DNA of 48,349 nucleotides from Phycisphaerae bacterium. GTDB lineage: Bacteria; Chloroflexota; Anaerolineae; 4572-78; J111. Both the position numbers and the translations under genes were made by a program. The stretch covers positions 1 to 48,349 of the forward strand of contig JANQQF010000166.1 of the NCBI GenBank assembly GCA_028285035.1. The letters are read 5' to 3'. Shown here one piece after another: positions 8,062-19,700 of the stretch. Each line of letters begins with the position of its first letter. Position 1 is the stretch's first letter. Below the pieces are notes generated by a model. It had not been told where the DNA came from and did no database searches. It worked only from the letters and a program-made list of their open reading frames with translations.

Positions 8062-10740
8062 TTACTCGCTATCATTCTCACTGGGAACGCTGGTTGTCCC
8101 TGTACTGGTTGAAGTCGGCGGTGTGCTACCTGCCCCAACCGCGATGGTCACGACTCGATAATGTCCAACTTGGGGTGGTGTATAACTTGTTGTGAAAGTT
8201 TCAACTGTATTTGGATCAATTGTAAAAACGGAGGTGGCTTCACTCCCTGCCAGTACCCACGCCGAGGTCACTAGCCTACTTCCATAGGCCCATTCACCGT
8301 TCTGTAGTTGTAAGCGATAATATTCAAGCAAAAGGATTATATTTTGAGTTGTGCTATTTTGTTGGTTGTCCAGTTTGACCTCAACTGAAACCGCTTCATT
8401 CTCCTTGGGTGGGTCAAAGTTCGACGCAGAGGCATCAGGCCGGACCAGGGAGACAGTAAAGTTATCTGAAAGCGGCTCACCAATCACCACATTCACATCA
8501 TCTTGATTTGAAATTGACCCGGCCTGAACCCGAGCCACAACCGAGGCTGGACCTGAAAATAAGGGTGCCCATTGGGCCTGATAGATATCATAGCCACCAG
8601 GGGTAGAGTATAGATAGTTCAGATCGACAATTTTTGTAAAGCCGCCATCATACGTCACCACCATATCAACCGGATAAACAACAGCATCGCCAAAACTATC
8701 ACGAATCTGGACATGAGCCGTCACATTGCTCCTCAACGGCAATATGGCGTTCTCCGTTGGGGCTAGAATGTCGATGTTCACAAAAGAAGGGGTCGGTGTA
8801 TTATCATCATCAGGTGGACCAATGATTGGGAAGGCGATAAAATCCTGGGTGGTTGAGTTTGCAATCGTACCTACTTTAGCCAAGGCGGGTTTAAATACAT
8901 ATCCACTTAACGAGGGGGCTAGATTATGCTCACCATAGGCTGTATTGTCGAGCGTGTAAATTCCTTGACTATTGGTCGTATCTGATTGTAATGTGCCTGT
9001 ATTTTCGACGAGCACACCTGACAGAGGTTCGCCATCTTCATCACCTATGGTAATTCTGCCAGTGATCGTACAATCTGATGTCGCACTACAGGAGGGTACA
9101 CCAGATCCGCCGGTAAAGTTAACCATTGCCCCATTGTATACCTCATCCAGTTCAACCTCAGCCTCAACAGGGGTAAAGTTGTATCCTCCTTTTGAGGCAG
9201 AAATCGTATAGGGCACATCAATCTCTAGATTCTCAATCTTATAACGACCATTACTATCCGTTAGAACAGTCCCAATCACAGTTTCAGACTCAATCGTTGC
9301 TTCAGAGGTAATTGTCACCCCTGGAAGACGGTTCCCATCGGTGTCTTTCACCCGACCAAAAATGACTCCGCTCGCATCATTCTCATATATATACGTCGCA
9401 GAACGTGACCCGACCATAACTTGTGAGCCACTTATAGCAACCGGACTGCCAAAATACCTTTCGCTACCCAAACTCGGCAACAGTAGTGGCGGTCGATAGA
9501 CCCATTCCTCACCATGTCGATAATAGACAAACGCCCGCCCACCTAACCCAAGACCTGGAGGTGAATCACCAACGACTACTATATCGCCAGCTAAAGCAAG
9601 ACTGGGCAGCGATCCCCAATCTCCTTCCTCAGGTGCGTAGATTTTATCTGTTTTTACCCAGGTATTACCTTCTAACTTAAACAGATAAATCGCACCAGCG
9701 TTGTACCCTCGATCATCATCTCCAGTTGCTAAAATAGCTAAATAATCATTATCAATTGCAAGCGCCCAACCACCAAAATTAACATTAGGGTTACTGTCAC
9801 CCGTAACAAGTTTTTGAGTTGGGGTAGGTGTAGCAGAGCTAAACGCTTGGTTTTTATAAACATAAACGTACTCAGGCCTAATAATTGTACTGCCGCTAGA
9901 TGATCCAATAATTGTATACGAGTCACTAACATCTATAGTAAAACCAAAACGGCCATAGACATGTCTATCCCCACCCGCATTCAAAATCGCGGCGCGTTGC
10001 CAGAGATTGTTTTTAAACTCAAAGATATATACTGAACCTGCATCTATACATACCCGTGGGTTACCATCGTCATCAAGACAGGTACCTACATCATCATTGT
10101 ACATTCCTACAGCCGCATAGTTTCCAGAAATTGCAACTTTGCTAGCAAACCTATCTCCGGGATCATCAGTGTCCCCCGCATCTAGCTGGGCCATATAAAC
10201 CCAAGAGCGTAAGAATCGATTGTACTCAAAGACAAACGCAACCCCTCCTAATTCACCATAGCGTTCTTTAGCATAGGGGGAGGTTACAATCGTCCGATTG
10301 CCTGCTATATCGCCACCTGATAGATATCGATCATTCGCAGCAGTTGTACTTTCTCCACCCTCATTTACTAAGGTAAATCCGCCAGCCTGAACAATGTCAT
10401 CAAATGTGATCGTTTGGGTCCACGTCCATAGTCCACTATCATCCTTTTTAAAAAAGGATACGGCCCCTGTGCTGTTATATGTGGTACTTTCATAAGCATT
10501 ACCCGTGAATACCATCCAATCATCACTTACCCTCACTCCCCAAAACCCGTAGGTAGAGTCACCGGCTATTCGTTGTATTTCCTTAAAAAGAGCCTGAGGC
10601 GTGGTCTCAATATCTATTTCTAGTTCCTCGCCCCCGATCTCAATCACTGAGGCAACAGCCTGGGGTATAGACGAGGTGCTGCCCATTATCATCAGCAGAA
10701 GCGCAACAAGGCCCCATTGAATTAAGCGTTTACATATCAT
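8062..10740 (-). CDS. Secreted FG-GAP-like propeller / carboxypeptidase-regulatory-like protein
   Basis: I place the start at the ATG at 10740, not at the longest frame (which begins at 10965 inside the preceding gene): a GGGAGG site lies just upstream and a classic signal peptide follows (MICKRLIQWGLVALLLMIMG, cleavage near AVA). The product is 892 residues. Residues about 40-470 carry FG-GAP-like blades with GDRFASKVAISGNYAAVG and YFGSPVAISGSQVMVG signatures. Two CarboxypepD_reg-like beta sandwiches follow (IFGRVKDTDGNRLPGVTI and ITGRITIGDEDGEPLSGVLV), then Ig-like strands to the end. No catalytic residues are visible. The gene lies 55 bases after the stop of giant B and is probably co-transcribed. 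The same blade type is inserted in the RHS protein of unit 2. The likely role is adhesion or structural surface display. Confidence 0.8.
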   Translation of the reverse strand: MICKRLIQWGLVALLLMIMGSTSSIPQAVASVIEIGGEELEIDIETTPQALFKEIQRIAGDSTYGFWGVRVSDDWMVFTGNAYESTTYNSTGAVSFFKKDDSGLWTWTQTITFDDIVQAGGFTLVNEGGESTTAANDRYLSGGDIAGNRTIVTSPYAKERYGELGGVAFVFEYNRFLRSWVYMAQLDAGDTDDPGDRFASKVAISGNYAAVGMYNDDVGTCLDDDGNPRVCIDAGSVYIFEFKNNLWQRAAILNAGGDRHVYGRFGFTIDVSDSYTIIGSSSGSTIIRPEYVYVYKNQAFSSATPTPTQKLVTGDSNPNVNFGGWALAIDNDYLAILATGDDDRGYNAGAIYLFKLEGNTWVKTDKIYAPEEGDWGSLPSLALAGDIVVVGDSPPGLGLGGRAFVYYRHGEEWVYRPPLLLPSLGSERYFGSPVAISGSQVMVGSRSATYIYENDASGVIFGRVKDTDGNRLPGVTITSEATIESETVIGTVLTDSNGRYKIENLEIDVPYTISASKGGYNFTPVEAEVELDEVYNGAMVNFTGGSGVPSCSATSDCTITGRITIGDEDGEPLSGVLVENTGTLQSDTTNSQGIYTLDNTAYGEHNLAPSLSGYVFKPALAKVGTIANSTTQDFIAFPIIGPPDDDNTPTPSFVNIDILAPTENAILPLRSNVTAHVQIRDSFGDAVVYPVDMVVTYDGGFTKIVDLNYLYSTPGGYDIYQAQWAPLFSGPASVVARVQAGSISNQDDVNVVIGEPLSDNFTVSLVRPDASASNFDPPKENEAVSVEVKLDNQQNSTTQNIILLLEYYRLQLQNGEWAYGSRLVTSAWVLAGSEATSVFTIDPNTVETFTTSYTPPQVGHYRVVTIAVGAGSTPPTSTSTGTTSVPSENDSE

Positions 10741-10795
10741 CATTCCTCCCGGTTGGGTCATTCGGTCGTGTTGTGTTTTGGCTTGGGTCGGTGGC

Positions 10796-13700
10796 CTATT
10801 CATCCTCATCATAAATCCACACCTCCCCATTGGAGTAGAGCACAATCTTGTCCCCGGCGTACACGGCTTGGTGATAAGCCCGCGGGGGCAAGGCGGTGGT
10901 AGGGGTGGCTTCAACCCAGTTCCCACCGAGATAGTACCAAGTATCGCCCAGTCGGGTATACCCATCCTCAGCCAGCCCGCCCATCAGAACAAAGTTGAGT
11001 TGCCCTGGATCGTAGACCAGGCTGTGGGCTTTACGGGACACAGGCGCATTAGCATTGCTGTTCAATTGTTGCCAGGTTGAGCTGGACAGATTAAAGGCCC
11101 AAATATCATCGAGGAAGGCCCCGTTCTGATCACGCCCACCAAAGAGCAACAAGCGGTCATGAAGGGTATCGTAGGCTAACCCCGCCAAGGTACGGGCGGA
11201 CGGCACATCTCCACTGGCTGGAGGCAATTCTTGCCAACTTCCGTTGCTAAATTGCCACACGTCATTGTAGTACGTACCTTGGTGGTTCCCACCAACCAGG
11301 AAGACCGCGTTTGGGCCTGCCGTCATACTGTGATAGCTACGGGCGGCTGGACCACTGCTCAAGCCAAGGTTGGTCCAGGTTGAGGTGGCGCCATCATACT
11401 GCCACGTTTCAGCCAGTGTGGTATCGGTCACATCATTTCCACCAAAGAGGATGACGGTATCGCTCTGCGCATCATAGGCCATCGCGGTTCCATATCGAGC
11501 GTTGGGATTGGTCGCTGGAGAAATCGATTGCCAATCAATTCCATCAAATTCCCAAGTACTCTCCTCATAGGGGCGCCCGGTGTTATTCCCTCCGTACATC
11601 ACGACCCTATCTCGATCACTGTCATAAGCTAGGGCATGCTCCCCTTCAACTACAGGACCTGTCGAGGTCTGGAGCTGACGCCAATCGCGGGTCAGTAATT
11701 GGTAGGCCTCATCTGCCCCAAGGTCATAAGCACCATCAAAGGGCCGAGGCTCGCCATCTATATCGTGGGGCAAGCCACTGTCTACCCCAGCATTAACCGC
11801 AGCTGAGAGCGGGTCAAGGTGATAGTCGTTGTTAGCTGGATCAACAAAGCCGGGGAAGCCAGATACTGCACCACTTAGCTGTAGGGTGCCACTACCTGCT
11901 GTGTTGGCATTATTAATGCCCCACAGTACGCCAGACACATCCGCGCTGTTACCACTCACCACCCGTATACCAACACCCTGATCTTCGATAATGGTATTAA
12001 CGAGAGTGACATTACTACTATTGCCACCTGTAAAATAATCATCAATCCGAACCCCGTGGTTATCACCGCCGTCGTTGCTAGCAATCGTAGTATGATAGAA
12101 GGTTGGGTCTGACTCCTGAATGTAAATACCACTACCATAGGTATCCGACCGATTCTTAGCCACAACCGTATTGTTGAAGGTAGCATTACTCCCTTCAACA
12201 ATCGCTATACCGCCGCCGCGACCATTGACAATCTCATTCTCAATGAGTTGGTTCCCTTCAAGCTTGGGGGCACCGCCATAAATCAACACCCCTGCTCCAA
12301 ATGCATCCCACGCTTCATTGTTCCAAATAAAGTTTTGGGTTAGGGTCGCACTACTATTATGTAGATGAACACCACCGCCACCGTCACGGCCATCCAAGAA
12401 AGGTGAATTAGGACTCGTGTAATTGTTAATGATGGTATTCTCTTTTAGCGTTGGAACACCGGATTGGACATAGACCCCGCCACCACCAAATCCATAAGCT
12501 CGATTATCATCAATTGTATTTCCAGATAGCAGGGCGTTACTGTAGTTAAGATAGACGCCGCCACCATTTGTATCAGCAAAGTTACCGCTAATTTCGTTAT
12601 CAATTAGAGCGGGTAGATTATCGAATATAAGTGATCCATCAATATAAACGCCACCGCCATCTGTGTTTACACTATTATTTGTAATCCGGTTATTGTAGAG
12701 CGTAGCTGGACTACCCTTAACATAAACCCCCGCCCCTTTTCCATCTAGAGTAAAGCCCCCACCATCATAGACCATGCCGCTAAAAACACGGCCTCTAGTT
12801 AAATGAAGACCTTCAACCCAAGCATATGTATCATTACCTGTGATATAGATGGCCCTTCCTAAATATTCGGCATCCAAAATGGTCGGGTTGTTAACTGGAT
12901 CTGAATTGACCCAATCACTGGTTGAATACCCCCCTCGTACCACAATACTCTTATCAATATGCAGAATTTGGATCAGTTGCTCTCGGCTATTTTGAAGAGT
13001 ATAGGTACCTGCCGCCACTCGGACTTCATCGCCGGCTCTAGCCCAATCCACAGCTCTCTGAAGTGAACAAGGATTGGCACTATCCAGACAGTGATTGCCA
13101 TTACGGCGTGGTTCGCCATCGACAGTGGCATAGCGAATTTGGCCTGTTACTTGCGGCGCACTCAGGGTCATAATAGATGAAGCGAAGTTAGTTGGAACAG
13201 TACTCAAAGTGCTCAATGGGGCTACCCCACCATCTGATGAAGAATCTGGTTCTAAGAAGTTCCAATCATCCAATTGGCCTTCAACCAATGACTCGATTTC
13301 GGGATCGGATAGCGCTGTGTTGAAGACTTGCCATTCATCTAACCAACCATCAAAGTGTTGATCTGCCACGGTATTTCCGCTACTGTTGACCCTCAAGTTG
13401 GCTCCGATCAAGAAGGGGGCATCTGAAATGTTGATCTGGCTAAAGGATACCGATTTTGTTTCATCAAGAATACCATCAACATAAAGCCGGAGCTCTTGGG
13501 CCGAGGCATCAAACACCGCCGCAACGTGATGCCACGTGGTCCCATCCGTAGTGAGTTGGGTCGTCCCATCCAAGATGTAGGCTGTGTCATAGGCCCCATC
13601 AGGCGACACCACAAAATGCAAGGTTTCATCAGTATTGATCCCCAGACGGTAAGCACGGCTGGCTTGACTAGCTACTGAGCCACTGGCATATCGATACTTA

Positions 13701-16700
13701 GAAGCAATCATCATCCGATCATCATGCTCACGTTCCGCATTAACCCAGCCAGCTAACGTTAGACTTCCAGAAATATTGAACTTAGGATTAGACGCTGTCT
13801 CGACTTCAACATATTCAAGCTCATCTCGCTCCAAATCCAAAGCTCCAATCGCCTGACCTGGACTGTATCCAACCGTACTGGTATCAGCTAAATTGGCCCC
13901 ATATCCTTCATCCAAGGTATCAAGCTCATTAAAGTTCCAGTAAGCAACCAAGCTGTCAGGACCCTCTTGAATGACAACCGTTCCAGTTATCGTATCACTC
14001 CCAATCAAATTTGTGGCAGTTAAAATAACGGTGTAGGTCCCTATAGTCGCATAAGCATGAACTGGATTGGTTTGGGTAGAGATCACACTACCATCACCAA
14101 AATTCCAGGCAAAACTGAGATCACCACCTATTGAGTTATTGGTGAAGATCGTTGCTTCATTAAATACATCTGGACTGGAAGAGGTAAAGGCTGCAATGGG
14201 TGGGGCAGTCTCCGCAATAACAGTGGTTGTGGCGGTTTGACTACCATGAACATTTGAGGCAATGACGATCACTGTATATTCGTCAATTTCATTGTAAGTA
14301 TGAGTAACCGTTGGTGTGTTACTGATCGTTGAAGTATCATCACCAAAGTCCCAACTGTAACTAATGTTATCGCCTGTAACGGCAGCGGCAGTGAAGGTCG
14401 TGGTGTATCCTACCGGTGTAGGCATATCACTGGTGAGGGTCAAGCCAGTAATTGGGGTGTATATTTCATTCATCAATGCCTGGATCTCACCCTGATCCAA
14501 GGCCTCAGCATATACTCGCCACTCATCCAGTTGTCCGTCAAAGTGCTGAACCACATTGCCATTTTGTAGATTGGCTCCCAGCATAAAGGGTGCAGTTGAG
14601 GTGAAGATGTTACTGTGAGTGACATCCCGGTTGGCCACCAACACCCCATCTTGATACAGCAACATCTTGTCATTGCCTGCAAAGACAGCGGCAATGTGGT
14701 GCCAATCACCCACACTCATCGTTGTGCTGGTTACCACTAATTCATTGCCAGCCTGGTTATATGCTCCATCAGGTGAAACCACGAAGGTGAGGTAGTCTCC
14801 GTCATTTACCGTCAAACGATACCCTCGATTATTCGTGCCCCACTCGTATTTACTGGCTAACACATAATGATCCCCAGAAGGACTACTTTCCAACTTCGCC
14901 CAACCCACTATGGTTAAGTCGCCGTTGATAGCCAAGCCTGTTTGAATGCTATCATCGATTGATAAATATTCACTATTTGAAGCTTCCAGGTCAGTAGCGT
15001 CTCCGATTTGCCCCGTGGCTGACACAATTGAACTTGATTGAACCAAATCATTCCCATTACCAGAACTATCCAACCGATTACTGTCATCTTCATCCAGCGA
15101 CCAATATCCCATCAAGGTTGGTGGCGTCTCAACAATTTCTACAGTATCGCTGTAGAAATCACTGCCCAAGCTATTTGTCGTCGTTAGGTACACTGTGTAG
15201 GTGCCTATTGCGGCATAAGTGTGGGTTGGACTCTCCGTTGTACTAATACTTCCATCGCCAAAGTTCCAACTGTAGCTCAAGTTACTGCCTGTTGAGGTAT
15301 TCGTAAAACTGATCGCCTCACCCAAAGTGTCAGGGCTGGAGGTCGTAAAACTGGCCACCGAGGGCGCATCTTGAACCACGACAGTCGTGGTTGCCACTTG
15401 ACTATTCAAGCTGTTGCTTGCAGTGACAACGACCGTGTAGCTCCCCACTGCCCCATATGTGTGGAACAGGTAATTGTTACTAGTCGTCAGTCCACTATTA
15501 TCACCAAAGTCCCAGGTATAACTGATGTTGTCGCCAGCCGCTACCGTCGCAGTCAATGGCACAGATTGGCCAATGGCTGTTGGGCTCCCACTGGTAAGGG
15601 TCAAATCACTAATTGGGGTGTAAATCTCATTCATCAATGCCTGAATCTTGTTCTGACCCAAGGCCTCAGCATACACTCGCCACTCATCTAGTTGCCCATC
15701 AAAATGTTGAGCCACAGCCCCATCATCCATATTGGCCCCCAACATCAAGGGGGCAATCGAGGTTTGGATCGTTGTGAAGTCAACCGACTTGCTTTCATCC
15801 AGCACCCCATTTACATACAATCGCAGCTCCTGAGCACCACTATCAAACACAGCGGCCACGTGATACCATTGGTTGAGGGTCAATGCAGTCTGACCGTCGA
15901 CCCGGTTCTTAGTGTCATATGTCCCATCTGAGGAGGCTACAAAATGCAGCTCCCGATTATTCGTCAAGCCAAATCGATATGCTCGACTGGGGTTGGTTGA
16001 GCCATACTGATATTTGCTGATCATCATCGGATAAGAATCATTCGGAGGCATACTTTCGATGTTGACCCAGCCCACTAGGGTTAAGTCACTGGTGATGTCA
16101 AAGTCAGTCTGATCGGCTTCATCAAGCCACAAATATTCGTCATTCGTGGCCTCAAAATCAGCCGCCTGATTGATCTGTCCTGAAGCAGCCAAGACTGTAT
16201 TGGCATCCGTCAGATCATTTCCATTACCAGAACTATCCAACCGACTACTGTCATCTTCATCCAGCGACCAATATCCCATCAAGGTTGGGGGCGTCTCGAT
16301 AATTTCTACAGTATCGCTATAGACATCACTGCCCAAGCTATTTGTCGTCGTTAGGTACACTGTGTAGGTGCCTATTGCGGCATAAGTGTGGGTTGGACTC
16401 TCCGTTATACTAATACTTCCATCGCCAAAGTTCCAGACATAGCTCAAGTTGCTACCTGTTGAGGTATTCGTAAAACTGGTTATGTCACCAAAGACATCCG
16501 GACTAGAGGTCGTAAAACTAGCCACCGAGGGCACATCTTGAACCACGACAGTCTTGGTTGCTGTCTGGCTGTTGATACTATTGCTGGTGGTAACCACCAC
16601 TGTGTAGCTGCCCACGGTGCTATAGGTGTGGCTGGTCGTACTACTGCCAGTACTCTCGGGCGTGCCATCGCCAAAGTTCCAGGTGTAACTGATGTTGGTG

Positions 16701-19700
16701 CCCATGGTGAGTGTGGTGGTGAAGGTGGTCCCTTGTCCCAATGGACTGGGGCTATCACTGCTCAAGGCTAACCCGCTGATCACCTCATCCTCCACCATCA
16801 CTGGCGCAAAGCTCAAGCCATCCATCTCTAACGCCCCAAAATCAGCATCAATCGCATCACCATCAAAGGTCAGGGTTGGCTCATAGTTACACGCCGTTGT
16901 GTCCCCACTACTCACTAAGCTACATTGGCCCACATCTTCATCGGCACCGGTCAACCCCGTCACCACAAAATTCCCTTGGGTGGTGAAGTAGACCTCATTA
17001 TCTTCAACGTGCAATCCGTTAATCCCTTCGGCAAAACTCGTTAATTCGACATCTCCACTGTCAAAGTACATCGCCCACGTACCCGCCGTCGTTTCCCCCA
17101 AGCTTATTGGGGTAAAGATCAACACATCCTCATCTCTCACCCCGCTGACCACACCACTAGCTGGCGTCCCATTGATCGATATCAATAATCGTCCATCTGG
17201 TAACACTGTCAATGCATCAAGATCCTCGTCGCTGCTATCCAACCCCACATCATCCCCATTAAAGTACAGGCTAAAGCTACCTGCTGTCCCCTCACCCAAG
17301 CTCGTCGCATCAAATTGCACCACATCCCACTCATCGGCCACCACGCCACCAGGCAGTGTCGTCGTCGTCCAGAAGGACATCAAAATCGTATCCTCATCCA
17401 CAATGTGAAAGGCATCAATACTCGGCTCGATTCCGAAAGCAGAGCCATTAAACACCATCGTGAAATCTGTGCCATCGTAGCTAATGATGTCCTCATTTTT
17501 CACCCCACTCAAACTGCCAAAGGTGAAGGTGGTGCCACTGTCTTTCACGGTCAGATACATCTCAGGGGGCGGCGCTGCCAGAATATTCAAGGCTGAGGTG
17601 TTGACATCACTCCGCACACCATTCTGAGCGGTCAGGGTCACCGTGTACACCCCAGCTGTACTGTAGCTGTGCGTCGGGCTGGCTATTGTCGTGGTGATCC
17701 CATCCCCAAAGTCCCATTCGTAAGCGGTTGCCCCCGTCGAGTTGTTCAAGAAGAGAATCGTTTGCCCGGCTTGGGCGTTCGGGGGGAAGGGGTTGAAGGC
17801 GGCCACAACCGCTTCCGTCACCGTGATGTAGCGAGGCAAGCTCAACGTGTCGGTCAGGCTGCCATTCCCCGCTTGTAACGTCACGGTGTAAAGACCTGGG
17901 GAGGTATAGGTGTGGACTGGATTAGTTGCCACACTGGTATTGCCATCACCAAAGTCCCAAACATAGCCAGTCGCACTGGTTGAGCTGTTGACAAAGGTAA
18001 CCGTTAAGGGCGCATCCCCGCTTTGGGGTATTCCGCTGAACAAGGCTTGTGGCGGTTCGGTGACCGCCATCACCTCAGTCGTGCTCACGCTGGCATTGTC
18101 ATTTGAAGCGGTCAGGGTGACGGTGTACACGCCCAACGCACTGTAAGTATGCGTAGGGCTAGGAATTGTGGTCGTGATCCCATCGCCAAAGTCCCACTCA
18201 TAACTGGTGGCTCCGGTTGAGTTGTTCAGGAACAGAACCGTTTCCCCAATGTTTACGCTAGGGGGGAAGGGGTCAAAGATAGCCAACAAGAGTTTAGCTG
18301 CCGTAACGTGGTGGCTCAGACTGAACGTGTCAGTTATCGTGCCATTGCCGGCTTGGAGCGTCACATCATAGATACCCGGTACGTTATAGGTGTAAACTGG
18401 ATTGATGGCCACACTGGTATTGCCATCCCCAAAGTCCCACAAATAGTTCGTGGCGTTGGTTGAACTGTTCACAAAGGTGACAACTAAGGGTGCATCGCCA
18501 CTTTGGGGCGTCGCGCTAAACAGGGCCTCGGGGCTGTCCAAGCTAAAGGGAGTTATGTAGTCTGGGCGGGTTAGGGTATCAGTGACCACACCATTGCTGG
18601 CTTGCAGGGTTACGGTGTAGGCTCCTGCTTGAGTGTAGATGTGGGTGGGATTGACGTCTGTACTGGTAGTTCCATCCCCAAAATCCCACAGGTAGCTTGT
18701 TGCATTGCTAGATTGGTTCAGGAAGGTCACACTCAATGGTGTGGGCCCGGTCAACGGGGTTGCCTCAAAAGCAGCTAAAATCGGGTCAGCCGCAGAATTG
18801 CTAATCTCAGTGACGACAGAATCCACACCCACCGCTGTCAGTCCACCATCAGCACTGACTTCATATTGGCTGTTGGTGATCGTCTCAGTGGCTGTAACTA
18901 CAAAGGTGACAGAGGTATCTGCACCTGCCGACAAGCTGGGCACCCCCCAGGTCACAATGTCACCTGATAAAGTCCCCCCACTAACATAATTAGCTCCACT
19001 GGGTAGCGTATCACTGATTAAGAGGTTATTGACTCCCACCCCACCATAGTTGGTGATGGTCAGGGTGTAGGTAATGGGGTCTCCCGCTTCGGCTGTTGTG
19101 GTCCCCCCTTTAGTAATGACTAATCCGGCCGGAGTAGTGATGGTTACTAGCTCCGTAGCCACTAACTCACTGACTGCATTGCTGGCTGTAATGACGACAG
19201 TGTAGGTCCCGGCCGCTGAGTAGGTATGGTTGCGGGTTGATACAACCTGACCAGGGTTGAAGGGGACACTGGCTGTCGTGCCATCACCAAAGTCCCATTC
19301 ATAGCTCACGCCACTGCCACTGGCTATTGTCGCTTCCAAAGTGGTTGCTTGCCCAAACTCATCTGGGGCTGAACTACTCACACTTAGGTCTAACAGCGGC
19401 ATATCAATCATTGCCAACATCAGCTCGGCACTTAAGTTAAAATTGGCATCATTTAGGTCATCATTGTGACCTTGAATGGCCAACACATTTGTACCAAATT
19501 GTAGCAAATCTATGTGCTCACTCAGGTCAAAGGTCACCATTTGAGGCACAATTTCGGCACTATCAGCCGTAGCTGTGTGATCGGTGCTGCTCATATTCTG
19601 GGTGAACACCGGGGTCCCATTCAAATAGGCAATAAAGCCATCCTCATACCGCATTCCAAGCACCATACCATACACGGTAGCTGGATCACTGATCTCGAAT

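Noticed and set aside
10741..10965. 75 extra N-terminal residues for the 892-residue protein
   Set aside because: They overlap the end of giant B, have no signal peptide at their start, and a ribosome-binding site with signal peptide sits at 10740.
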